DNA of 64,000 nucleotides, taken from the NCBI GenBank assembly GCA_019787685.1, contig JAHNUO010000011.1, positions 1,488,001 through 1,552,000 on the forward strand, read 5' to 3'. This document shows, piece after piece, positions 10,941 to 22,448 of this stretch. Made by a program: the position numbers and the translations under genes. The stretch is from Chiua virens (Eukaryota; Basidiomycota; Agaricomycetes; Boletales; Boletaceae). How positions within the stretch are numbered: the first letter of the stretch is position 1; the number at the start of each line of letters is the position of its first letter. The notes beneath the pieces are model-generated. The model had not been told where the DNA came from, searched no databases, and saw only the letters and a list, made by a program, of their open reading frames with translations.

Positions 10941-12358
10941 CCTATCAAGGAAATGCATACCAGGTATGTGGAACATAGTTTTGGCTTGAACATCTCAAAG
11001 TCAAGCCAAGCCACAAGGTAGACATGGAGAATGCAATGAGACAACCAGCTTGACTTGCCAATTCCAACTCCATCTCGTCCTTCTGTTCAAGGACTAGTGA
11101 ACACCACAATGCATGTAAACTTGATGTGTCAAACCGAGTGTCATGATGCATCCCGACAACTGTATGATAGACTAATCTGGACTGTTCCGCCATTTAGGGG
11201 CACCTCGAGGCCACATTTCCCAGATGAAGACAATGGAGGTGTGAACGTCAACGCCCGCGGTGCCTCTGACTTTATATCACCAATTACGAAAGACGGTTTT
11301 GAGAGTTGCGCATCGCAAATCAGGAAAATAGCACTGAACAGGGTCACTGTCAGACATGGCTCAAAAGAGTACCATAAAGTACAGGGAAAGAAATCTTGTG
11401 TACTTGACAAGTGTATGAAGTAGTCACATCACAAGAAAAAGGAATGGCCGATAAACCTATTATATAGTGTCTAATTTGTATCAATTGCATAATTTATTGT
11501 AAGTGGGTTATAACGGTAGGTCCAGTGGCCAATCTGTACCATTGGCATGATTTTCTTGCCGCAAGTATCATTTTGTCGGCCATATTGCATCATTGTCGAC
11601 GTGATTTAGATTTACCACTGTAATCTGCATTGTGTGAATGAATCAGTGAACCTACCATGATATTCTACATGGTTATTGAGCCATGAACATCAGTCCCCTG
11701 GACTTGCTACAGAATGCCTCGAATGTGGCTTAAAACTGGCCCAGGCATTGTCGATCAGAATGTATCTGAAAATTGGCGTCTGAACAATCACCTGGGGATG
11801 TTTCAAACATGTCAGATGTCTAGCTGAGGTGTGGGTACATCACATAGCACCCTTTGGGAAGGCTACAGCACTTACACCAGGGTCATGGTCATTCAGAGTT
11901 CGTCTTATGACAAGAGCGGTTCTTCAGCGCTCTCACCTGACCCCCAGACGTCAACTAATCTCTTCTTGGAACACAAGCTCCTGAAGAATGAAGTATATAA
12001 GATAAACAGAACTAGCCATTATGGATCGCTTCAAATTGGATACAGCACTGACATCAGCATCTTGATCATTTGGAGTTCATCCTGTGACGAGTGCAGTTTT
12101 TCAGTAATCTCATCTAACCACCAGATGCCGACTTAATATCTTTCAGAGACGTGTGATCCCGAAGAATGAATCTGCGAGCAATGGAGGAAGTGGCTCTGTT
12201 ACTTATTCTTGAATCTTCAAACGCACATTGCAATTTCTGGATAACCATTATATATAAAAGAGAGTTCACACCGATGACCATGCTACACAACTGATTGTCT
12301 ATACTTCAGCGTAATATATACATTCCTTGAGAAAGCACCAGCATCGTGGTGTCCACCG
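10941..12358. other. Intergenic stretch with a degenerate tandem duplication
   Basis: I see no recognisable gene. Short open frames such as 11055-11423 (122 codons) have no family features. The part 11858-12170 consists of two diverged copies of the same sequence. Confidence 0.5.
11858..12170 (+). repeat. Diverged tandem duplication, period about 180 bp
   Basis: The segment around 11862-11998 (GGCTACAGCACTTACACCAG onward, ending CTGAAGAATGAAGT) recurs with many substitutions at about 12040-12170 (GGATACAGCACTGACATCAG onward, ending CCGAAGAATGAATC). An open frame across both copies (11831-12136) shows the same internal repetition. Function unknown. Confidence 0.7.
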
Positions 12359-13615
12359 TTATGCCTGTCCATTGCCCATTCCCCCCGTTCGGCGCCTCTT
12401 GAATGAGTTCATCACAGACATGTTTTCGGTGACCTGAGGAGCATAATCTGTGATCCCTTCGCGGCCGAAAATTTCACTGTTGCAAATTTATGAGTTCCAT
12501 GTAGTTCATATGCAATGAAACGTACCAATTCCACCACAGTAGTAGGTCATCCACGAAACCTTTGTCCTCTGGATCATCGGTCTCCTCGAACCACTTCACA
12601 ATATTTCGATAAAAATCCGAGTAGTTGAAATTTTCGTCCACAAGCCTCCAAGATCCACAACTGGATAGCACAAAGCGAACCTATGGAAATGCTTAAACTA
12701 TGTTCGTTGCCCTGGCACCACAAGACACACTTACCTGAACTGCCGTGTAGGCGATTGCCCGGGGTTCAACACTGGTCATCTTCAGCAGATGGGCAACATG
12801 GGCACGAGTGCGTCTTTCACCATGGCGACATTTTGAGGAGGGAACAGCGTTGCCATGACTCGCAGGATCTTCCACATCCTCAGAGGAACTAGGTGACATG
12901 AAAATGAGTTTGAAGGCCTGAGGAGCAGTGAGATATGAGGTGCTTGCGAACTAAATTAATATACTCACTCAAACTAGGGCCTTTCCTTTGAATAGTCCTT
13001 CCGCAGGCTTCATGTGATCATATGTACTATGCTCGTAGAGGAAACGGGGCCAAGAGTTCGCCATAACGAGGAACTCGGGATGCCACTCCAATATCTTCTG
13101 GCAATGTCTGCTTTATAGTCCATTGAGCACTTCCATGCTGGGAAAATGGATACTTACTCTACATTGGTCCAATCATAGTCGACGGGACAGATGAGTTTCG
13201 CTGTGCTATCATTATGGAAACCGCATCCTAGCTTGTTGTACGGGAACAACCTAGGTTGCGGAGGGTCTATTTCCACCAGCCATGTCACAATTGTGGTCTT
13301 GAGACTGGCTGCATCATCCGCTCGAGCTGAATCAGCGCCTTCAGACAACTAGGACCTGTGAAGATACTCCTCTACATCAACCGAAAAGCTCACCTGCTTA
13401 ACCACACCGTCCAGAAGGCTTACATTGGCTGGGTCGGCGATGCAGTCCTTGATTTCCGGAATATACTTCAACAACATGTTGTAGTTCACAAATAATCGGG
13501 TTTCCCTGTGCTTCATCAGTGGCGGGGTAGGATGTAATTCATGAAACTAACTCTTCTGTATGGCATACATTTGACCTTCCCAGGGAACCCCATCGATCTG
13601 CCTCGTTAATCAGAT
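12359..13615 (-). CDS. DUF6698-like Agaricomycete gene, multi-exon
   Basis: Reading the minus strand and splicing short GT..AG introns gives segments in this order: RETRLFVNYNMLLKYIPEIK; LSEGADSARADDAASLKTTI; GCGFHNDSTAKLICPVDYDW; CQKILEWHPEFLVMANSWPR; AEGLFKGKALV; AFKLIFMSPSSSEDVED; VKWFEETDDPEDKGFVDDLL; LLWWN, then EIFGREGI, ending at TAA 12359-12361. This matches my knowledge of the DUF6698 family, a large uncharacterised group in Agaricomycetes. The first exon is uncertain and lies near or just upstream of 13615. The exon ending KALV is followed by TGA immediately before the canonical donor GTGAGT, either a CGA to TGA lesion or an upstream donor GTTTGA. No biochemical function is known to me. 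Confidence 0.7.
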
Positions 13616-15115
13616 CATGGACATTGTCTGTCAGTGTTACCAATCTCCTGATTCCTTGGCCACGCAGTCACCAGGTTCTATCCAAAGCTTGTTAACTATG
13701 CTGTCCTAGATCATACAGGTACTGCTCACCGGTTATCACCATGTCTGTGAATCTGTGGCTGGCGTATGGTAGAATTAAGACTGGGGAACATGCCGCTGTT
13801 GGAAGAGCCGTGGGGGGTGTCGAGTTCACTCTGAGACATAGTACTCACGAACTACAGTGTTTGATGAATCCTGCCCTCTCCATGGTACTTATATCGTTGT
13901 TCAGTGCCCTTACATCACACGGAACTCCAGCTGACAGAAACAATTCATCCACCCCATACCTCTTTGAAAGGTGGCCTGTCCAATGATCAGTAAGCTTGGT
14001 CTTTGCGTACTATGTGTGATAAACAAATCACTGGTACCTGTGTTTCATTTCTTGTTGGAAGAGTGTCCAAAATCCTGTCCAATGAGAGCAAGCCTCGGGC
14101 CTGGGCTTTGCATATGAGAGATGTAAATGCTGAGTGTGGCACTTGTGCTCCGCTTCGTTGGAAAGGGTAGCCAAATTTTCTTGTCCAATGATGAGCAAAT
14201 GGTGTGCTTCACGTATCAGAAATGAAAATGGCTCACCCGTGCTGGAACTTGAAAGGGTGGGTGGAGCGTCCTGTCCAATGACGAACAAGCGCTGGATTTT
14301 GCAGGCGGTTAGCCAACTGTCCCTTTCGTCACAAAGAGCCAGTCCACCCTCATTGCGGTATTCGTTGTTCGAACCTGAGCCAATAGTTGGGGAATGAATG
14401 GCCCAATGTGAAGGTATGAAGTAAATGTGTAAAAATAGTTATACTGTGGTGAGGGCATTCAAGTTATACAGCAACCTGATACTGGATTGGTAAGAAGTTC
14501 TACTAGTAGCGTCTTTGCACAAGACCTGGGAAAAATCTGACTTACTTTGGCCTGAATGACTTGCCAGTGAAGACTTTCCAAGTGTTCCTTTTGCCACCAG
14601 CACAAAGAGCCACCACCTTCGTTCAGCTGAGCCAAAAGTTGGGGAATGAATGGCCCAATGTCAGTGGGAATGTACAAAGTAAATGTATAGAAATAACTAA
14701 GTGTTTGCGACACGTCAGAAAGTAACGAGAGTGCCAGTGTGGTGAGGGCTTATACGCCGAACTGATTCTGGTTTGGTAAGAAGTTTCTAGCATCTTTGCA
14801 CGGTGGCCCAAGAAAAATTTGACTTACTTCGACCTGAATGACTTGAAGAGTTCCGTCATGCCCCAGGCTGGAGGTTTATAAGGGGACGCGAGTCCAGGTC
14901 ATAGTTTATTTTATTATTGCCTCGACTGGCCTCCACTTTCATTGTTGATCTTCGAGCCTTAACCAATCTCTACGCCATGTGTGTGTTGTGGCTGAAGGAC
15001 GATCCAGACGTTCACCAGTATGCTCTCATGGCTAAACATTTCCATGAATGGTCAGAATAGTTCCCATATTGCATTGAATACAAGAAAACTCACCTCATGC
15101 CAGGTTACAGCCCTA
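13616..15115. other. Gene-poor stretch rich in degenerate short repeats
   Basis: I find no convincing gene. Around 13970-14290 a phrase resembling CCTGTCCAATGA recurs about every 90-130 bp (13977, near 14075, 14185, 14270) with variable surroundings. The part 14330-14850 is a diverged tandem duplication, listed separately. Confidence 0.5.
14330..14850 (+). repeat. Diverged tandem duplication, period about 260 bp
   Basis: The block near 14330-14570 (CACAAAGAGCC, GTTGGGGAATGAATGGCCCA, GTGGTGAGGG, TTGGTAAGAAGTT, TGACTTACTT, CCTGAATGACTTG) is repeated in the same order at about 14600-14850 with substitutions and small indels. No coding function is seen in either copy. Confidence 0.8.
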
Positions 15116-15796
15116 CTTCTATCCCTGGGTTCATTTGCGCGACAATCAGTTGGCTGCAGCTTTCATCGATTATCAGCTCAACCAGAAAGCACCCTGCTAT
15201 GTGCAAGAGCTCCACATCGCACAATCTGTCAACATCAAATCTGCTGCTAAGGTGCTCGTCTTGTGTCCTAAGATAACTAGACTTACCATCTGTTGTGAAT
15301 ACCAGGATAAGGCGTGCAATCCCCTTCTCAAACCCTTGGACAACTTGCATGTCTTGAAAGAGTTGCATATTAGTTGGGCGACATTGGATAAACTCAAAGT
15401 CACCCACCTCCCTGACTTTGCTTGCTTCCACCAGATCACTCATCTTCATCTGATGGCTTCGCCAACTATACCATTAGGTCTCTCCACGTTGGAAAGTCTC
15501 ACGCACCTTTCTCTCCCCTGGTTGATGTCCTGCGCCTGCACTGTGGGACTGGTTTTTTGGAGTGACAGGCTACTCACGTGCTTGTATTGTGGACTCTAGA
15601 TGAGACTCGGTACAGCTATATTGTATGTGATCTGGAGAGTCGGAATTTGGTTGATCTGCAGGTGATGACCTTCCAGGAAGCACAACTCAACCTAAATGTG
15701 CATGAGAAAGGGTTTTGGGGCTACACAGAGGATTTAATCAATTGGTGGCAGACGCATGGTAAATTTGACTCACTGTTGTCATGGAAGGTGGACTAA
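15116..15796 (+). pseudogene. F-box/LRR-like family remnant
   Basis: A 154-codon frame (15135-15599) shows irregular leucine-rich repeats: VQELHIAQSVNIKSAAKVLV, LKELHISWATLDKLKV, and FHQITHLHLMASPTIPLGLS followed by TLESLTHLSLPW. This is the pattern of the large Agaricomycete F-box-like LRR families that recruit substrates to SCF ubiquitin ligases. A second frame (15578-15796: ETRYSYIVCDLESRNLVDLQ and then WWQTHGKFDSLLSW) looks like the C-terminal part, reached through a frameshift near 15540. No clear F-box was found upstream. The frame break suggests decay, though a missed intron is possible. Confidence 0.5.
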
Positions 15797-16512
15797 TGAC
15801 ATCATAGCTTGGCCTTAATATAACAAGCCAGTCGATGCATGCCGACCCAAATAGAGATGGGCATTGAAGCTTAACGAGGGAGTTGGCTTGTGTATGGTCT
15901 GGCAGTGTGGGCCACTGGAAGGGAAGAAAGGGAAGAAAGGGGCATGTTGATGAGAAATGGGATTTGATCATGATGTGGTGAAAGACTCATTTCAAGTGTA
16001 TGTAGGGTGAATGAAATGAAGGCAAGAGAGGTGCAAACGACACTCCACGCGTCTTCAACCCCAATGTCGCTCGATACGAGGTGGTGACAGGGCAACGTGA
16101 TGGATGGAAAGTCCAAGAGTGCTCTCTGTGCGACACAGAGTCCATCACAGAGACTCAGGAAAGGCCCAAAGCCAAAGGTACGAGCAGAGTGAGGAAACAT
16201 CTAGGTGCTCGCTCTTGTGCAAGGTCACCAGCATCGGATTGCGTCAACTTGGAGGTTCTTGCTGTTGCTACTGGCACGGCATTCGGAGATGGCAGTCATG
16301 GTGTCCATCTATAGCCATAGGCCTGAGAGGGTTATTGGACTTTGAATTCGATTTACCTGCATTTGAATTTCGAAAACTACATGTGGAAATTTCTTTTAAG
16401 GCAAACCAGCTTACTAGTAGTGCGACAGAAAACTAGTAAGTCATATGTATCTAGTATAGTACTACAACAAAAAGATGAATAATTGTCAGAGACTCAGGCC
16501 CATCCGTCAACT
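15797..16512. other. Intergenic; holds a diverged copy of the inverted-repeat arm
   Basis: I see no gene. The part about 16025-16215 (CGTCTTCAACCCCAATGTCG, GGAAAGTCCAAGAG, GACACAGAGTC, GCAAGGTCACCAG) resembles the arms of the large inverted repeat at 18999-19787 with many differences, so the same sequence family occurs at least three times within 4 kb. Confidence 0.5.
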
Positions 16513-18930
16513 TCACTTGAGCTTCTTCTCTATCTGAACCTCCAAGCTCTTGATTGCATCTGAATTCCTCTTTTCTCGAATGAAATCTCCTACAGGTTCC
16601 AAATTGACATTGCACTCTCCCAAACCATGGAGTGCCAATCTCACCTTCTCGTATAGCTTCCCATAGGAAAAATCGGAAGGGATGATAGGGGCTGTCTCTG
16701 TGATAAATGGTTTTTCCCAAAGATGATAGTAATCCTGGAGAGTCAATGACATCGAGAAGAAAGCGTAGCTCCACTTTTTGTAGGCTTGTGACAACGTCGA
16801 GTAGCCTTTGCCCCAGGTATTTTCAAACATGAAGTAATCTCATTGTAAGACTGGATTCGGGGGGTCAGGAAATGCTGTTTGATACTGGTTCAACTGCATC
16901 TCGACATCTTCGGATGGGTTCTGCATGGTGGTATAAAACAGCAAAATCCAAACCCCTATCCACCAACATGATTCTATGTCATGAAGAGAGTTCATACAGA
17001 ATGGTGGAGCTCTCATTGTTTGTGGTGCCGAATCGGATGCTTGAGCAGGACCATCTTCACCAATAGATCCTTCCAAATTTGAGACCTGGGGAACAAACAG
17101 GTAGTTCTGCGTCTCCACCTCGACAGACATGTAATGATACGTTCCCAAGCATACATGGGAACATCAGTCTTGTCGTAAGAATGCTCGAACCATTCACTGA
17201 CTGTTCAAAATTCGTGATTGACCATGCTTCCAACCTTTTTCACATATTCCAAATCGGACAGCTTTCTGATCCCTGTGTTTTCATCCTTGAACCACAACAC
17301 ATTCGAGATGCTGACATCCCGGTGCACCCAACCAGCCTGGTGCATATATTGGAGGGCTATTCAAGTTGTCCCAAGAAAGTCAGTCCCGCGCATGAGAGTG
17401 ACTTTACTAACTTACCCGTTAATGCCCCCAAGAGACAACAAAATGCATGTGACAATTTATGGACAGTTGTAAGTGTTTCCCCAACTTCGTCAAATACAGT
17501 TCACGAGTGAAGATGAGGTACAGTTTGGATTTTGTCAGCCTTGACCTCATGCATCATATATGTGATTTTGAATGAAGGCTCCAGAACGGAGGGTATATGG
17601 CCGGTGCTGGGACGATGGAGCCTCTGGGATAGCAATGGTTTGTCCTTGATGTTTACCCACATCAGAGGGCCATCAGCCTCACTGGGTATAAAGGTCTTAT
17701 CTTCTTTACCATTGATGTGGACAGTCTCATATGCACGGATTCTGACAATATGATTCACTGCCATGTTTGCAGCAGCTGAACCCTGGCCATTGTGTATGTC
17801 ATTCAGAATTGTCTCGCAAATCAGTCCCTCCAGGTCACAATCTTCGTCTCACCAAGAATCCTTGATTGCAACCAACTTCCTGTTCTCATCCTTGGCTTTG
17901 TAAACCCAAGTACCTTGGCTGACGACTATATTGGCCCCAGCTGTGGACAGCGTGTGTGTTGTGGTATACGTGTGACCTCCGATATTGAACCGATATTGAT
18001 GTATGCCATCAACACAAATGTGTTCCGCGGTGGGATCCCAGCCTAGGTCCACTAGATTCTTTCTGCCCACCAAAGAGATGAGAGACACAAAAGGTTGAAA
18101 ATTCTGAGCGACCTCAGTGATGTGACAGAGTGTGGGTAACTAAATTTACTTACAGTCATGAAATCTATCGGCTTGGATACACAGAGGATGGCACGATTTA
18201 AACACCAAAGTTTGAGGTCCGTGTTCTCAATGGTGATTCCCTAGGCAAAGCGCCACAGAGGATCTTCACACATGGTATGGTGGAGATTCCATATCATTTT
18301 CTATTTGTTCTAAGATCATCAGTTTCAAATTCTGTGGAGTTCAGCAGAACTGACATCAGGCAGATCCTTCTTCCCCTTCGCTTTCTTATACTCCAGGGTA
18401 GCCACAATATCCCACCACCCCATCTGATCGGCAGATAGGTTTCCCCAAATGAAATGTGCGTCGGGACAGGACGTATTGTTGTGGTCAGAGCGTGGAGCTG
18501 AAGCTGGTCATGATGAAAAGGTACAACCGCATTCAGGATTTTTGGAAAGAATGTCATTGATGATGCCGATGATAGGTGCAAATACCACATCTTCGGTATC
18601 TGGTAGTTGTGGAGGCGCCTTTGGGAATGCAGCCCAGTGTGAAAGGGCACCACACTCGTCGACTTTCAATGTTCCACTGGCCTTCAATGACTCAATGACT
18701 TGATGACAATCGTGTGGGTCCCTGAATACAAGACGAACGAGCTTCTCGAAAGGTAATGTCATATATTTGCCAAGGTCATTCAAGACGGCTGTGTGGCCTA
18801 GTGAAAGGTCTCCTGAGCGATATCCACTCATGGAGGTGAGCCTATGAATGGGTTTCGTATCAGGAAGAATGAGTGGCTTATTGGGTTGTGGTGGCGTTGT
18901 TGGACTGATACTTGGGCCGTCCAAGCCCAT
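16513..18930 (-). pseudogene. FunK1-type protein kinase gene, probably inactivated
   Basis: The minus strand holds the parts of a fungal-specific FunK1 kinase in order. They are an N-terminal domain (18508-18930), a nucleotide-binding strand ending VSQGTWVYKAKDENRKLVAI with the ATP lysine near 17860, the catalytic loop HRDVSISNVL followed by LSDLEYVK (about 17240-17320), the GTYHYMSVEVE segment (about 17130-17148), LHDIESCWWIGVWILLF (about 16955-17000), and a C-terminal tail to the stop at 16513-16515. Several short introns are needed. A TGA at 16840-16842 interrupts the C-terminal exon and the frame then continues unchanged, fitting CGA to TGA. Key kinase motifs survive, so the nonsense change may be recent. 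FunK1 substrates are not established to my knowledge. Confidence 0.8.
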
Positions 18931-18998
18931 GTCAAAAGCGACAACCTAGAAGAGTGACAATAGACGGGGAAAGTGTGAGAATTCAACGACTTGGTGAG

Positions 18999-19787
18999 CA
19001 GGATGTCAGAGTCAAAAGAGCAATTCAAGAAGTGCAAGTGATGTACATAGGTTTTGGGGGGAACTTGGTGCAGGAACTTCAAGTTGAAAGGTGGAACAGA
19101 ACACTGGAAGAGCTGGAGAGAAGGTTTGGTATACCTCATGTGTCTTCAGCCCCAGTGTCGCACAATTCGAGGAGGCAATGGGGTGGCATGATGGACACAC
19201 AAAGTCCAGGAGAGGTCCTTGCGTGACACAAAGTCAATTGGCAGAGATAAAATGAAGTGCAAAGCTATTGGGGGGGTAGAGTAACGAGTCTTGAACAGGG
19301 CGAGAGGGCGAGGTGTTCGCTGTTGAGCAAAGTCACCAGGGTTCTATCAATGTGCTCACTTTTAAGTGAGGTCACCAGAACAAGTAAGAGTAGTGGCACA
19401 TATGCACGTGGCACTTCTAAGATGAAGTTCTCACACTTGAACTCTTTACCCTACTCCAGTGACAGCAAACACCTCGCCCTCTCGCCCTGTTCAAGACTCG
19501 TTACTCTACCCCCCCCAGTAGCTTTGCGCTTCATTTTATCTCTGCCAATTGACTTTGTGTCACACAGGGACCTCTCCTGGACTTTGTGTGTCCATCGTGC
19601 CACCCCGTCGCCTCCTCAAATCATGCAACACTGGGGCTGAAGATGCTTGAGGTGTACCAAACCTTCTCTCCAGCTCTTCTGGCGTTCTGTTCTGCCTTTC
19701 AACTTGAAGTTCCTGCACCAAGTTCCCCCCAAAACCTATGTACATCACTTGCACTTCTTGCATTGCTCTTTTGACTCTGACATCCTG
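18999..19787. repeat. Large inverted repeat (foldback), arms about 330 bp
   Basis: The left arm (about 18999-19335) is matched by its reverse complement at about 19458-19787. For example AGTAACGAGTCTTGAACAGG at 19274 pairs with the inverse at about 19485-19504, and CAGGATGTCAGAGTCAAAAG at 18999 pairs with the far right end. Arms differ by scattered substitutions. The spacer is about 120 bp. Each arm carries the same short inward-facing open frame with GFGGNLVQELQVER. No clear target duplication was found outside the arms, so I cannot say whether this is a foldback transposon or an inverted local duplication. Confidence 0.88.
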
Positions 19788-19979
19788 TTCTTTGGATTCT
19801 CAGTTATCATACAATCGTTGCGATGGCTGCTGCGGTCACTCGTTACAAACCGCAAACATGACCTAATGATTGTATGTTGATCTATATAAGGATTTAGTCT
19901 TCGAGATTGATGTTCACCGTTAGCTACTCTCACCCACCTCGACGCTAAAGCTCTCGCGTGTACAAGTGACGGAACTGTC
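19788..19979. promoter_or_regulatory. Upstream region of the 19980 gene
   Basis: This short spacer between the inverted repeat and the next gene contains a TATA-like CTATATAAGG near 19892, about 90 bp before the ATG at 19980. It is a plausible promoter, not demonstrated. Confidence 0.4.
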
Positions 19980-21924
19980 GTGATCACCACCCTGAATATG
20001 TCCTTTGTACCAGAACCTCACAATGATAAGGAACAACTTTGTGCACACGCAGATGGCCACTTTAGCACTGCTGACTGCTTCCAATGGCCGCAGATGTTCT
20101 GCAAGCACTGGGAGTTTTCTGCTTGCATTCCTTGGAAAGAATTCCACCTGTCCCCAGATCCCATTTCTATCGCATGGACCAGACTTGCACGTGAAGATTG
20201 GGAGGCAAGCGTGGATATGCCAGTGGGATATGGTCAACTGAAACAAGAAAAAGTGCTCACAATCGACACTCTTCATTCTATAGCCCTTAAACGACATCAT
20301 GCATGGAATGTGACCTGCCAGAATAAGGTTGATGTCACACAAGGCTGGTTAAAGGAACTTGAGGCCTCTGCAAGGATTTTGCTGAACGAGCATGTCACAC
20401 TGATGGATGCAGTCGGACTATTCGCCTATGTCCAGCATCAATTCTTCGATATCTGGGCTTTCCTTGAATGGATAGAGGTTGTCATCCCCTGTTCAGCTCA
20501 CCCTTCCACATTTCCTCATCCCGTTCGTGAAGATTGGATAGGAGTTTTCACCTGCAATCCTGCACTTTGTGACAATCTGTATTGCGCCGGGGTGCCAGTA
20601 TGGCTTGTTCATATTCCATCCCAGATCACACCGCAAACAATCATTGAAGGCCCTGTTAGGTTTTCTTTCCTGGACAGCATCATTCGAGCTATGTATGCAG
20701 AGCCGGGAAAGTCTCTGTGCCCATACCCAACCCTCCATTATGGTGTTGGTGGCGATCAACACCATTACAAAACACACTTGCAAATCGCAGTTCACCAGAA
20801 CCCCCCCAGCCCACCTGTGGCTTCCCTTCATGGCAGCAAAGCCCCCACAGAAGCACAGAGAAAGAAAATGCAGGGAAAGTACAGGACAAATCCAGTTGCT
20901 CGTCCATCCAGATCAGGTTAGACTTTTTTGGTTGTCACATTCTTTTTTTATCTGATCTGAATTGCAGATGTATTATCCCCCAAATCCACTGCTGAACCCT
21001 CATGCAACAAATGGATCGATCTTGCCGTGCCTGAGATGCCATCTCCTATGCATTCATGGGCGTCTGCCATGAAGCATGTTGGCAAGGGACCTTGTCAAGA
21101 CTTGTCCAAGCAAGTTGACCGAGGGTATGCTGTCCCGGAGCCACCCTTGCTAATAACAGGGCAATCGGCAGAATGCCGACAGATGCTGTTAATCAACTGG
21201 CTCTCAATCCAGCATATCTGGCTTGTTCTCCTTGACTCTGAGCCCACATCCCGTTTACCCTTGCTGCAGATGTGGCGAGATATATCTTGGTAGTGGACCC
21301 TTGTTGCCCCTCAAGAATGTGGATGGACATGCACGCACCAAGTCACAATCTCGCAGACTGGCTGCATTGGAAGTATTCAGCATGGAATGTGCAAGCCTGA
21401 CACAAGGCTCAGTCCATGCAAATAAAAAGCAAGTTTATTGGCGAGATCTAGAAATTAGTTTCAAGACCCTCACAAACCCACCTCCTTGCCTCGTGCAGGC
21501 CATTTTATGGGAGATTTATGAAATTGGTTTCCACTGCAAGTTGTGTGCCCTTGACCGTCTCATCGTTCCCGATCTTTGGAAAAAGTATCCCCGTGAACGA
21601 GAAAAGGATCATGCATTCCTGACATGCTTCAATCCATCGTTCAGAGATCAGCCGCTCCCTGAACGATGTGGTAAGGTGGGCCTGACAGACGCCATTGAGG
21701 ACGATCAAGATTACCTGTCTTGCTTGTGTGTGCTCCTCGCTGGATGGCCTAACGCTCACCCTTCTTTTCACCAAACCCTGCATAATTTCTCTTCGGACAA
21801 TGAACGTCGAGTCCACAAGCAGGACCTGGTTTTGCGTGTGGCCCACTTTTATGTAAAAACATTCTATGAGCATTACTCATGCCCCCCAATTGTCCCCCAT
21901 ATATTCCCAATCAAGTTTCATTAA
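19980..21924 (+). pseudogene. Uncharacterised Agaricomycete family gene with frameshift
   Basis: The first exon encodes 313 residues and includes TLMDAVGLFAYVQHQFFDIW and NLYCAGVPVWLVHIPSQI. After a probable short intron (about 20919-20966, ending TTGCAG), the frame goes on with LLINWLSIQHIWLVLLDSEP and QMWRDISW. It meets TAG near 21291, while the homologous continuation LGSGPLLPLKNVDGHARTKS, AILWEIYEIGFHCKLCALDR and DQDYLSCLCVLLAGWPNAHP runs in another frame to a stop at 21922-21924. The switch near 21280 is best explained by a one-base indel. From memory this layout occurs in a repetitive family of Agaricales genomes with no known function. Confidence 0.65.
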
Positions 21925-22448
21925 CAGAAGAGTGTCTTGTAACCCCCTACTTTGTTTCACGATACCCAGGCCAATGTAATCTCTTTTCACATCCAAACAG
22001 CATCAACCCCTTCAATGCGCACATTCACATTGCGAAGTCCAAGTCAAAGTACACTTTTTCCTTACAGTTCCCGATGCCCTAGCGGAACCAAACAACACTT
22101 CCTTCAAAGATAAGTTCCTGTTCTGCTTCAATTCCACACTCACCTGACACGACGACTTGGAGCAGAGTTAAAGTCTTCACAACAATGTTTAGTCCATGAC
22201 TAAGTGGCATTGGGGCAGGTAAAGATAGGTTGGTAGTAGTGCTGCTCGTTTCAGTAAGTGAAAAGAGGGTGATCACAAGGCTTGACTTGGACATGTGCTG
22301 ACCAGTGCCCCGTCTTGATCATCCAGCCTGAGGGTGCAAGATATAACCTATCCTCCGTTCAAGTCATTAATCCTGTAGTGAACACCACATGCACCCCCAC
22401 ACCCTCACTCTTTTTATCAGCGCATTAATAGTGCTAGTACTCACGCTC
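21925..22448. other. Spacer upstream of the Plavaka transposase gene
   Basis: I see no gene. The left terminal inverted repeat of the Plavaka transposon should lie in or left of this stretch, but I could not match any sequence here to the region right of 42107. Confidence 0.4.

Noticed and set aside
16841..16842. Treating the FunK1 stop at 16840 as an intron boundary
   Set aside because: The frame before and after is the same and no plausible GT..AG pair lies around it, so a nonsense codon is simpler.
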